Assembly (NCBI GenBank): GCA_003586115.2
Contig: QVOM02000042.1
Coordinates: 41,085,483-41,149,482, forward strand
Source: Salvator merianae
Lineage: Eukaryota; Chordata; Lepidosauria; Squamata; Teiidae
Reading direction: 5' to 3'
DNA length: 64,000 nt
Shown here: positions 36,552-47,888 of the stretch, piece after piece
Layout: every line of letters starts with the position of its first letter
Position numbering within the stretch: the first letter of the stretch is position 1
The notes under the pieces: generated by a model
Databases searched by the model: none
What the model was told of the DNA's origin: nothing
Seen by the model: only the letters and a program-made list of their open reading frames with translations
Program-made: the position numbers and the translations under genes

Positions 36552-36742
36552 CAGCGATGGCTCGTTGCTTTAAGCGTGGGTGTTCGCATGGCGCTTGAAG
36601 GGGAGTTTGCTGGCCGTGGGGTCTGTGTTTTGCCACAGCAGGCTGCTGCAAGACCCACCCATTGGGGGGTGTTTTCGTGGTCAGCGATCTCCCCTTCCAG
36701 TAACATGCGAACACCCATGCTTAAAGCAATGAGCCATCACTG
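36552..36742. mobile_element. Palindromic hAT MITE, copy 3
   Basis: Left CAGCGATGGCTCGTTGCTTT, right reversed CAGTGATGGCTCATTGCTTT. Inner gggtgttcgcatg is mirrored. Flanks caagatag (36544-36551) and caagacag (36743-36750) agree at 7 of 8. 191 bp, the same length as the copy at 58616. Overlapping frames on both strands follow from the palindrome. Confidence 0.9.
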
Positions 36743-37479
36743 CAAGACAGATCCTGCGTTTTGTGACTTGCTCGATCCATTCTCTTCTGTTTTCTGGACC
36801 AGATGATGTGGTAGCAGTCTAAAAAGGATCCCATTTGTTTCCCAGATTTCCATAAGCATCACTAACGAGAATAAGTCATCTAATTTCCCCTTTCCACAAT
36901 GGGATGTACTACAGGAAATGCTAAAAATTATGCAAATACGTTCACAATTTCACAATCTAATCAAATGGCAACAAATGGCAGTTATATCTGGAATCACCGT
37001 AATGATTCTAACAAGAGGCAGTGAGTTTCCAAGCTCTCCTCAGTTAAAAGAGCTGTTAAATGTCAAGAACTTTAGCAATCAGGTTTTAGAACTTAAGTTG
37101 GCAGAGGGGAATTCTGTCATTCTCCATCTGTACAGGACTTTGATTCCAATCACCCTAATCATTGGCTATATTGCCTGTGACTGAAGGAAGTTGATATCCA
37201 GTGACTGTAAGACCATTGGTTTCCTAACCCTCATAAAGAAATTCCCATTCAGAAATGATTTGCATATATCAGGGTTAAGTTTTAAAGAAAAAAAGACATT
37301 TGTGAGCTACTACTCTGATTAACTGAACATTAAACTTACTGAATGGAATGAAAAACCTTCAGACAGCCACCTCCAGCTCAAGCTGTGCTGTTAAAGATGC
37401 TTGCTGCTTCCCCAGCAGGTCGAAAATCCTGCATCATTTTACAACTGAAGGCTTTTCTAGTCATTCATGCGAGGCTCAG

Positions 37480-37935
37480 ACCATATTTGCACTTCTTTGT
37501 ATCCTACGCCAGGGCGAGATACTCTGGCCCCTAGATATGCAACCTGTCCAACACTGGTATGGGTTGCCACTGGTGCAGGAAACAGTTGTGCACACTGGGG
37601 TGGCCTGTGCTCAGCCCCCACTGCTGGCTCTGAAGACTGGGCCAGCTCCCAAGTCAGCACCGGAGCCTCCAAAGGTCAGGAATGAAAGTTTCTGGCCTTT
37701 GGTGTTTTGAAGTGGGGACATTTCAGCAGTGCTCCCCGTTGCACCACCAAAATCAGCTCCCTGTTTCTCAGGACAGAGGAGTATGTGCACATGGCCCACA
37801 GTTTCTAGCCAAACCCAGTAGCAGGCCAGTAGATCTTGTCATCAAGGACTACTGGTAGACGGAATTTAAGGCACCATTTTGGGTTCCCTATCCCACTCTG
37901 TGCTCTGTCCTTTGTGGACAGAAGGTGCAAAAAGG
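37480..37935. mobile_element. GGGCC-type MITE, long subfamily, degenerate
   Basis: Left part atttgcacttctttgtatcc, right part acagaaggtgcaaaaagggg. The interior ggggacatttcagcagtgct matches sister copies. Four overlapping frames here lie on both strands and have no motifs. Ends approximate. Confidence 0.45.
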
Positions 37936-39069
37936 GGGGTGGGGCCTCCCTTATCCTGTACTAGCATGTGGAAGGGAGATCCCTGGACCCTTTTCTAGCA
38001 TGGGATAACATCTTATAGAGAAGGGGGTCTCATCCTTCTCCTTTTATAATATACTCTGCAATCAATCCTTGCAAACCTTCGAAAGAGTTAGAAACACCCA
38101 TAAATTGCAGTTCTTTCTGTCATGAAAATTAAGAATATTCTACACTTTAGCTTTTGTGACAGTACTTTCAGGATATTTCACCAGAGAATTCTAATAGTCC
38201 TGGTAATTGAGTACTGTCATAAACAACATGCTTTCACTGAAAGACAGTAGTATGGAATATCGGTGTGTAAGTATGAAGTGTGTTTTTTTAAGTAACAAAA
38301 TCTCTACGCCTAAGCCTAAATGTTACATTACAGTGTAGCAAATGCTCCCTTGCTGCTCACATAAGGTTGTAGTATTAGACATCTGGAAATGAAGAATTTG
38401 TTTTCCTTTTAATTTCCCCAGAGAACAATAAAGTGTCGGGGTGTGCGTAAGAAAGCAAGCTTTCAGTGTCACTATATGACATTACTTTATAGTACATGAA
38501 CAGATAAGTATTTAAACCAGGTATTGGTTGCTCTGAACTTTTACAAGTTGTCTTTTTGCAGTGAGTGTTAGAGTCTGGCTTTTAGTTGAAGAATGCTGTA
38601 GCAAACTGCAAACTAAAAACCAAAACCACTGTGTGTAGTGTCATGTAACATCCTCTCACTAAAAAAAAGGAATATTAACTTCTGGACTATAATCTAAAAC
38701 TCAAGAGTGACTGCTTCTACTCTTAGGCAAAGCCACCCAACTGAAGCTTGTTCCCTAGAAGAGATAAAATAGGAGCGATAATACAGGGGGCAAATAAATT
38801 TAACAGGAGGATTTATAATGGGAAAAAAACAGAACATGGAAGAATTGAGGATGTTCTGTTCATGACTGCTGTCTCCAATAAAAAATGTTGACAGGAAGTT
38901 ATATACTTATTATTGCTGAACTATAAATGGTTCTGACTGAATATCTGAGCAGAGTAGTCCCTTGTTATTTGCAGGGCGTAAGTTCACTGTAAATTTTATG
39001 AATTTCAATTCGTGAATATTAAGTTAGGAAGTTGTATTGGAAAGCTAGAGTTTGAAAAATAGAAAAAAT

Positions 39070-39268
39070 ATTCAGGTTGCCTTTCTTGTTATTGGGTACC
39101 ATTGACTCATGTCCAAGTCCTGGTTGACCACATGGGCATTTCTATGCAGTTTTGTTAGCATTTATAAAGAAGCAGTTTTGCACTGCCTACTTCTAGAAGA
39201 GTCTAGTCTGAACCTCTGACCTTTTGCCTTCTAGGCAGTTTGCTTTACTACTGAGCTACAGCCACAGT
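39070..39268 (-). mobile_element. tRNA-derived SINE, second type
   Basis: The minus strand reads TGGCTGTAGCTCAGTAGTAA, then ctgcctagaaggcaaaaggt and cagaggttcagac. TAGCTCAGTAGTA fits a tRNA A box and AGAGGTTCAGAC a worn B box. The rest, with gactcatgtccaagtcctgg, looks like a BovB-type tail as in Sauria SINEs. That affiliation is an inference. Confidence 0.55.
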
Positions 39269-39856
39269 TTGCCTAATAGTTCTCAAAGCTATTGCAACTA
39301 TTTGCAAACATATGGAACTGACATTCAAGTGCCTCAAGCTCATGCAACAGATCACTCACTAAAACACGCAGTATCATGATGATGATGATGATGATATTTA
39401 TTTATAGTGTCCCTTTCACAAAAGTGCCAGAAAAACTCAAGAAGTATTAGAAATTTTAAACACAAGAATGTGCCAATTACATGTGTTGTAAATATCAGTG
39501 TTTGGTGCTCACCCATCACCTCCCACCTCCCTAGCAATACAAATCAAATGTATGGACTAGCATACCTTTGATTATGAACCCAATCAGCATTTATTATGGA
39601 CAGGTGGTTGACTATCATTGGCTTAAAGTGAACAAAGTTAAGTCTCTGATTGTTCACAATTGTTTGTGCCATGTATAAAACAGTAATACTTTCTGCTTGA
39701 AGGACTACCTTAGAATAAATCTCTTACTCAACTGAAGCCAGTTGGACATTTTCCTTATAGATTTCAAGTTTACACCAGGCATTGGATTATTACCTGACAG
39801 TCCTTAATTTTTTTGAAAGACAATTTCATATTAAAATGACCTTGTCATATTAAAAT

Positions 39857-40134
39857 GGAGGCACGGTGACGCAGAAGGCTAAGGCACTGATCTTTCAATA
39901 GGAGGAACAGAGTTCGAGGCCCCTGTCTGCCGTGTACAGGGGATGAGCGCCCTCTACTGGCCTCTAGCTCCAGTCAACCTAGCTGTTCGAAAGCAAGTAA
40001 TTGCAAGTAGATGAATAGGGAGCATCACATTGTGTGATGCAGAAGATAGATAGATGGTAAGCCTTCGGGCGAAAAATAACCTTGTAAGTCACTTTGAGTC
40101 AGCTTCGGCCAAGAAAAGTGGGGTATAAAAACCA
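39857..40134 (+). mobile_element. tRNA-derived SINE, copy 2
   Basis: A sister of 17723-17998: GGAGGCACGGTGACGCAGAA, B box cagagttcgaggcccctg, body gagcgccctctactggcctc, tail gtggggtataaaa. It is followed by a (TTC)n tract at about 40137-40151. In this copy the B box is closer to the tRNA consensus. Confidence 0.88.
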
Positions 40135-41317
40135 AGTTCTTCTTCTTCTTTAATGACTTGTAGTGAACTACTACAGCTGGCCCTCTTTGGCTGAATAGGT
40201 CTTTGTTTTCATTCTGTATACCTGATCAAGGTACTATAAACTATTAGTTAGTTTGACATTATGTATTGCTGTGAGATCATCCCCTCCCTGTAATTCCCCT
40301 GTTATGTTTACATTTCTGCTTTGTGCTGGCTAGTCTTATTCATCAGGCCACACATACCATACTCATCCACTGCAAAGAGTATCCAAGATTAACTGAAAAA
40401 AAATGTGAAGCAGAGTTCATTGAGCCCTGCTGTTAAAATGTCTCAGATGAAATGTATTCTGCACTGCATGTTGTTCCCATATTGGCTGAAGCCATAAGCA
40501 TTCTTCACTTTGCTGGGAATAATTGCCATACACACACATATATCTTCAGGGATCAGATAATGGATAAATCTACCCCTCAGATTAACAAAAACTAGCCATT
40601 CTTGCTTAAAATTCACCTTGACTTTCACATGCTTATTTCTGCTTTGCTCCATACAAGAAAGAGTGTTCAAGTGACTGCCCACAGGTTACAATACTTTTGG
40701 AGATATGCCATTGCCACAGCTGTTAGAAGTTATTTACCATCAGAAAGGCAGCCCTAGACAGAAACGGAACATTTTAAGGTCAATGCAAATGCATTCTACA
40801 AATTCTCATCCACTTCTAGACAGCACATCTGTGCTATCATTTCCTTGAAGGTTCTCTTTTTCTTTCCTCTGGGTCTGGACAGGTGCCCTGTCAATGCAGG
40901 TGGGTAGAACTATGTTGGAACAGAGCACACAAAGTGGAACAAGGAGAAGACAAAGCCCTTGTATCATTTTGGCATCTTTGAACAAGAAACTTTTCCTTTT
41001 AACATCACCACCTTGGAGACAAAAAGGGGCAGAATTCAAATTCAACTCCTTTACGTTTGGTGTTGATCACACTGAGCACAATGGGACTTGTAGGTGAGCA
41101 GACATAATAAAAATATAGTTGTATGTCTTGGTATTTCAATTAACTATGAATGCTTAAAAGCTCTGTTTTATGTCATATTTAGAGTGCACTTGACCAATGT
41201 AGTTTGGAAGGTGCAGCTTCCTTAGAATAATTCTGTGGTTCTCAGTGGAAGATTATCTTCATGAAGACTCTGTATTTATATTTCTGTTTATTTATTGGCT
41301 GTACAAGTGCATACAAA

Positions 41318-41702
41318 GGGCCTGTTCACACTTAGTTGCTAGTTAGCATCTGCACACTCACTAGCAAAGTGCGTCTGCAGTCCGCAGTGGCCACAGCATC
41401 CAGGAGTGTCTGCAGATGTTCATGAACACTGCTAGCTGTGCTTCTTGATGCGAACACTGCAAGGCTGTGGCACAGACGCAGCTATGCAGTCGTGCACCAC
41501 GTCCTGCTCGCCATGGCAATAGCCGGACGTTTCCATGGCCGCTGTCATGGCAAGCAGGCATGCATTGGCATTGTGAGTGCTGGAGGTCCAGTACAGAGCC
41601 ATTTTAGCACGTGCAGTGCAAATGGCCATTGCACCGCTGGGTCCTGACCAACTTAGAATAATATAATTATACCATTCTAACCTGGTAAGTGTGAAAAGGC
41701 CC
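41318..41702. mobile_element. GGGCC-ended MITE with AAA target duplication, complete
   Basis: Left GGGCCTGTTCACACTTAGTT; right end reversed GGGCCTTTTCACACTTACCA. AAA flanks both sides (41315-41317, 41703-41705). 385 bp. Overlapping frames on both strands (41361-41561 minus, 41432-41704 minus, 41438-41647 plus) are unlikely to be genes. Confidence 0.8.
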
Positions 41703-41739
41703 AAAGCTGTTGAAACTGAGTTTCAGCGCACTTACTTCA

Positions 41740-41930
41740 ATCAGCTGAACAAATGCAGAACAAGAAGGGGTCTACAAGCCTCCCTTCCACTCTGATGTGG
41801 TTTATGGGAAGCCCTGACCCTCCTAGTCTATTCTGACCACACAAGGGCATGTTATATCACACCATGGAGGCATGTGGAGCCATGGGGGACCCATTTTGGT
41901 GGCATGACAAGGCCTTCCACTCATAAACTG
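41740..41930. mobile_element. GGGCC-type MITE fragment, long subfamily
   Basis: Shares ggggtctacaagcctccctt (compare ggggctacaggcctcccttc at 59990-60010) and gggacccattttggtggcat with sister copies. No termini seen. Confidence 0.4.
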
Positions 41931-42114
41931 CAACAAAATCAGAACAAGATAGAGATGTTCAACTGAACCAAGACAAAACGGAGATGCTATGTGTCTTGGA
42001 CTATCGAATCTGAGACACAGACAAACATCTTGCTCTTTTTGTGATTGCACTCCCTGAATGTAGCAGGTGTGTGCATTGGGAGTAATCCTGATTTATAGTT
42101 ATGATTTAAAATTT

Positions 42115-43107
42115 AGGTGGCAAAAAGTGAAAAAGTAATTTACCCCCAAACGTAATACCTGATTGGGCCACCTTTAGCAGCAACAACAGCAACCAAAATG
42201 CTTCTGATAACTAGAGATCAGCCTTTCATATCACTGAGGGGGAATTTTGGCCCACTGTTCTTTGCAGAATTGCTTTAATTCACCACACAGGAGGGCTTTT
42301 AAGCATGAACTTCTGGGTAACACGACTGTTGGTATGATGTTCTTATTCTGGAACATTGCGTTCATTTTACACCAGATGCAAGTGGGACCCAAAAAGTTCC
42401 ACTTTCAACTTATCATTCCTCAGAACATTATCACAAAAGACCAGGGGTCATCGATATGTTTTTTTGGCAAATGTGATACAAACATTTGGTTTTTGCCTTA
42501 CAACTCTCCCATTTTTGTCTATTGTCTTTCTAATGGTGGAACCATAAACACTGACCTTATCTGAGGCAAGCAGGGCCTAAAGTTTCTTAAATGTTTGGGT
42601 TCTTTGTCACTCCCTGGATTTTGCTACTTCTGAGAAGAGTCAACACTGTACCAATTTTCTCCATTTGGAGATAATGTCTCTTAGTGTGGTTTGCTGGTCC
42701 CCCAGAACCTTAGAAATGCCTTTGTAACCCTTTCAGATGGATATATTTTAATAACTCTCTTTCTCATCTCTTCTGGAATTTCTTTTGATCACAGCATAGT
42801 GTGCTGCTTATTGAGATCTTTTAGCCTACTCAACACTGGTGCCAATGTTGGATTCAGTTAATTTGGTTCATTGGTTGACTGAGTAACTAAGAGGTAAATT
42901 ACTTTTTCACAAGGATAATATAGATGTTGGATAACTTTCTTTCCTTCAATAAATGAAATTATCATTTGAAGCTGTATTCTGTGTTTTCTCAGGTTGTCTT
43001 TGTCTCATATTGAATTTTGTTTGAAGATCTGAAACAAGTAAGTGGGATAAATACCTAACACTAGAAGAAATCAGGAAGGAGACAAATACTTTTTCATGGC
43101 ATTGTAG
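42115..43107 (-). mobile_element. Tc1/mariner-type element, nearly full length, decayed
   Basis: Ends are imperfect inverted repeats: left gtggcaaaaagtgaaaaagt, aatttaccccc; right (reversed) atgccatgaaaaagtatttg, tctccttcctgattt. The transposase reads on the minus strand; the block ELKQFC.E.WAKIP is recognisable near 42245-42300, and text toward 42840 would encode the N-terminal part. Multiple stops and frame breaks; no open frame covers the domain. About 1 kb. Confidence 0.7.
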
Positions 43108-43118
43108 GTGCCGTGCAC

Positions 43119-43131
43119 TATATATATATAT
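43119..43131. repeat. (TA)n tract
   Basis: Short tatatatatatat run next to the right end of the Tc1-like element, where mariner-type elements prefer to insert. Confidence 0.8.
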
Positions 43132-44878
43132 TTCCACAGTATGATAATACATGTTTGTATCATATAATAGTCCTTTTTTGTGCATGAATATGCTGACAGA
43201 TTTCCAGGGTTTGAAGAAAATTGATCTTTCCTCCTCACTGAATAGAAGAATGAATTTGTTTCCAAGTCAGGCCACAAAGACCCCCTGAACAGTCACAAAG
43301 CAATTAAGAAAAAGAAGCAAGCTAGCAGAGAGACCTAGCTGAAAGCATTACAAAATTGTAATTTTCACAAAAACAAGGAGTTACAAACATTGTATTCCTC
43401 CTTCTCCCTTAAAAAACAGATCAGAAATAAAATAAAATATTTGTACATCTCAAACACAATTTTTTGCAATAGAAGAGAAAAATGACTTCAGTGCTTCATA
43501 AATGGAATCAGGGTCCACAGCTTGAAAAGAAAACCAATCGCTACATGTAATATTTTGGGATATTCTGCAGGGACATCTGAAATCTGCATCAGGAGGGGAG
43601 AAGCTGAATCTAATGCCATTAATGCAGAAGACGTAACAGTTTTACAGAACTTATTTATGGTAAATTCAGACCTCACAGTACTCCACGTTACGGAAGAGGC
43701 ATTTTCAGTTATTTGAAATGAGACATAAGGTAAATTTGTGCAGCCCATATTAATTGTAACCTGCTATAGTAATGGTTTCACCTATACTGGACAACCTAGA
43801 GCAAGTTGAGTGGGGGAGGTTCCACAGTGCCTCCCCCCAGATTTGTATGCCTCTCACCCCTTTCTTCAAAGCGCACAGCCTGTGCTTAAACTGGAGTAGA
43901 CTACTCTGAGGCCTATAGAAAGAGAGGCTTTTAAAAAAATAACTCTCCAATCTCTTCTAATTCAATTTATAATACTGGATGTAATATTACAAGGCAAAAC
44001 CTTTGACCTAGTTTACATGCTGAAACTCTGGCATGCCTTGATATATCCTGCTGGACAATAACAGAGGCATTCAGCTAAAGGAAGAAACCAGATAACAGTC
44101 TATTAGTATCAAAAAAGAATGTTTGAAATGTTAATACTAAAGGAAATAAGAACAAAGACAACTCACCAGAAATGGCTGTGGTCAGATACTATAACAAAGA
44201 ATTAATGTTGATGTATTAGTATCTTCAAAGAGTAGCAAGGCCAGAAGGCCTTATCTATAGAATTCTCACTAAGGTGTTACATTCCCTTCTTTACAATGTA
44301 GATATTTAGGCCAAGCATGTGTAGTGTAGCAACAGTAAAATATTTTACCTAGTTCAAATGATTCCAAATTACCTCTCTTCAAAAATAAGAAAATAGGGAA
44401 AATAATTTGACCTACTAGTTTTAGGAGATACAAAAAAAATCTAGAATCTCTAAAACGTTGTTTACAACAAAAGAAGCAGGAGGTTGGGAATATTCTAATC
44501 TTTGCATTTTGATGCATTTCAATTATTTTTAGCAGAAGACATTACACATCACTGGTGATTACCATTTTTAATTTAAAGAATTGACAGAATCTATTAGTTC
44601 CCTTTTGTAACTAATTGTACTAAACAAGCAAATAAGATTGCAAATCCATTTTTACACTGCACATATTATGTATGATCGAGGGGGAACAAAAAACTTTTGT
44701 ATTATCCCTTTTTCAATTATGCTATTAAGATATCATTGATCTTTAAGGAATACACTATCAAAAAATGATTTGTTCTAATTTGACTGAATTAAAAGGTTTT
44801 TACATAATTCTGGGAATCCTAGGTCTAAAGATGAATTAAAATATATCCTAGGAATTCCCCCTGTGCATGGTTCAAAGG

Positions 44879-44910
44879 AATAGCTATTCATTCTTAAATA
44901 TATTTCAAAG
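44879..44910. repeat. Left target-site duplication of the BovB insertion
   Basis: aatagctattcattcttaaa followed by tatatttcaaag. It matches 48963-48995 except for one substitution and one missing base. Confidence 0.85.
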
Positions 44911-47382
44911 TAATAAATTGTTATCGTTGTCCAGTCATTCAGTTGTATCTGACTCTTCATGACCTCATGGACCATAGCATGCCAGGTCTCTCTATCCTCC
45001 ACGGCCTCTCAAACTCTGCCCAAGTTCAGGTCTGTTGCTTCCATGACATTACCTATTCTCTGTTGCCCTCTTATCCATTTGCCTTCAGTCTTTTCCAGCA
45101 TCAGTGCCTTCTCCAGTGAGTCCTGTCTTCTCATTATGTGGCCAAAGTATCTGAGCTTCAACTTAAGTATTCCTTCCTCCACAGAACAGTCAGGGTTGAT
45201 TGCTTCTAGTATTGACTGATTTGATCTCCTTGCAGTCCAAGGGACTCTCAGAAGTCTTCTTCAGCACCACAATTCAAAAGCACCAATTCTTCAGCACTCA
45301 GCCTTTCTTATGGTCCAAGTCTCACAGCCATATATTACTACTGGGAAAACCATAGCTTTGACTATATGGACCTTTGTTGGCAAGGAATGATTCTGCTTTT
45401 TAAAATGCTGTCCAAGTTTGCCATAGTTTTCCTCTCAAGGAGCATGTATTTTATTTTCATGGCTGCAGTCATAGCCTGCAGTGATCTTGAGCCTAGAAAA
45501 TAAAATCTGACATTACTTCTGTTTTTCTCCCCTCTACTTGCCAGGAAGTGATGGGACTGGTTACCATGATTTTAAGTTTTTTTTTTTTAATGTTGAGCTT
45601 CAAGACAGCTTTCGCATTCTCCTCTTTCACCCTCATCAAAAGGCTCCTTAATTCTTCTTTATTTTCTGCCATCAGAGTTGCATTATCTGAATTTTCTGAG
45701 GCTGTTGATATTTCTCCTGGCCATCTTAATTCCAGCAGCTTTTGATTCCTCCAGCCTGGCATTTTGCATTATGTGCTCTGCATATAAATAAATAGATAGG
45801 ATGACAATATATGCAGCCTTGTCATATCTTTTCCCAATCTTGAACCAATCACTTGTTCCATGTTTGGTTCTAATTGTTACTTCTTGACCCGCAACAGGTT
45901 CTTCAGGAGATAGGTAAGATGGCTGGACACTCACATCTCTTTAGGAACCTGCCATAATTTGTTGTGATCCACACAGTCAAAAGTTGGATCTCCCTTGCTG
46001 TCTTCACAATCAAGCAAATGTTTGTGATTTGATCTCTGGTTCCTCTGCCTACTTGAAAACCAGCTTACACTTCTGGTACTTCCCAGTTTACATATTGCTG
46101 AAGCCTAGCTTGCAGGATCTTGACCACAACCTTGATAATGTGAGAAATGAGTGCCATTGGTCAGTGGTTTGAACATTCCTTGGTGTTGCCCTTCTTTGGG
46201 ACTGGAATGTAAACAGATCTTTTCCAATTCTGTGGCCACTGTTGAGTTTTTCAAATTAGCTGGCATGCTGAGTGCAGTACTTGAACAGCATCATCTTTTA
46301 GGATTTTAAATAGTTCAGCTGGAATCCCATCACCTCCATTAGCTTTGTTGCTAGCAATGCTTCCAAATGTCCATTTAACTTCACCCTCTAAGATGTCTGG
46401 CTGCAGGTCAGTGACCGTACCATTATGATTATCAGTGATGTTGAGATCTTTCTTGTATAGTTCTTCTGTGTATTCTTGCTACCCACTTTTTAATATCTTC
46501 TACTTCTCTTAGGCTCCTACCATTTTTGTCTGTTATCATGCTCATTTTTGCATGAAATATTCTCTTGCTATATCCAATTTTCTTGAAGAGATTTCTTGTC
46601 TTTCCCATTCTATTGTTTTCTTCTATTTCTTTGCATTGTTTGTTTCTTATCTCTCCTTGCTATTCTCTAGAAATCAGCATTCAGTTGGGTATATCTTTCC
46701 CTTTCTCCCTTGCCTTTCACTTTCCTTCTTTCCTCAGCTATTTGTAAAGCCTCATCAGACAGCCATTTTAATTTCTTGCTGCTCTTTTTCGTTGGGGTGA
46801 TTCTTTGTTGCTTCCTCCTATACAATGTTTCAAACCTCTGTTCATAGTTCTTCAGGTACTTTGTCTACCAGATCTAATCTCTTAAATCTATTCATCACTT
46901 CTACTGTATATTCATAAATGATATTATATAGATCGCACCTATATGGTCCAGTGGTTTTTCCTAATTTCTTCAGTTTAAGTCTGAAGTTTCCAATAAGCAG
47001 CTCATGATTTGAGCCACAGTCAGCTCTAGGTTTTACTGACTGTATACAGCTTTTCCATCTTTGATCTGATGATTGATCTGATTTTGGTGTTGACCACTGG
47101 TGATGTCCATGTGTAGAGTCATGGTTTGGGCTGTTGAAAAAGAATGTTTGCTATGACCAGCAAGTTATCTTGACAAAACTCTGCCCAACTTCATTTTGTA
47201 CTCTGAGGTCAAAGTTGCCTGTTATTCCAGTTATCTTTTGATTTCCTACTTTAGCATTCCAATTCTCTATGATGAAAATTACATTTTTGTGTGTGTCAGT
47301 TTTAGAAGGTGTTATAGGTCTTTATAGAAATGTCCAACTTCAATCTCTTTGGCATCAGTGGCTGGGACATAGGGCCTTTTCA

Positions 47383-47888
47383 CAGAGGCGTAGCGACGGT
47401 GGGGTGGGGGGGCGCTCCGCCCTGGGCAGTGCGTTGTTTGGGGCGGGCGGCCCACGGAGCCAGGGCCCCACCCACCGGCACCCTCGCTCGTCGCCTCGGG
47501 TGGTCGCGCTCGTTGCCCCGGGCGGCCCGCCCAGCAGCGGCCGTGCTTGTCGGCTCGTCGCCCCGGCCCGCCCGGCGGCGGCCGCGCTCATTGCCCCACC
47601 TGCCGGCGTGCGTGTGGGCGGAGCCAACGAGCGCACATGCGTGCGGGCAGGCCCATCGAGGCCACCGCCGGGCGGGCTGGGGCGAGGAGCGCGGCCCCCG
47701 CCGGGCGGGCCGGGGCGAGGAGCGCGGCCCCCGCCGGGCGGGCCGGGGCGAGGAGCGCGGCCCCCGCCGGGCGGGCCGGGGCGAGGAGCGCGGCCCCCGC
47801 CGGGCGGGCCGGGGCGAGGAGCGCGGCCCCCGCCGGGCGGGCCGGGGCGAGGAGCGCGGCCCCCGCCGGGTGGGCCGGGACGAGGAGT
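47383..47888. mobile_element. hAT-like GC-rich element with 33-bp tandem array
   Basis: Starts CAGAGGCGTAGCGACGG, the same CAGNGGCGTAG terminus as the hAT at 14008-14281, followed by a run of G and GC-rich sequence. No right terminal repeat was found; the array runs almost into the host MITE, so the right end was probably deleted. Confidence 0.65.
47659..47888. repeat. 33-bp GC-rich tandem array, about 7 units
   Basis: The motif gaggagcgcggcccccgccg recurs at 47684, 47717, 47750, 47783, 47816, 47849 and 47882 (the last with gagtgc), exactly 33 bp apart; the first and last units are imperfect. Because 33 is a multiple of 3, several frames on both strands stay open (for example 47269-48006 plus, 47355-47894 minus) and give fake Gly/Pro/Arg/Ala repeat proteins. 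Confidence 0.95.
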
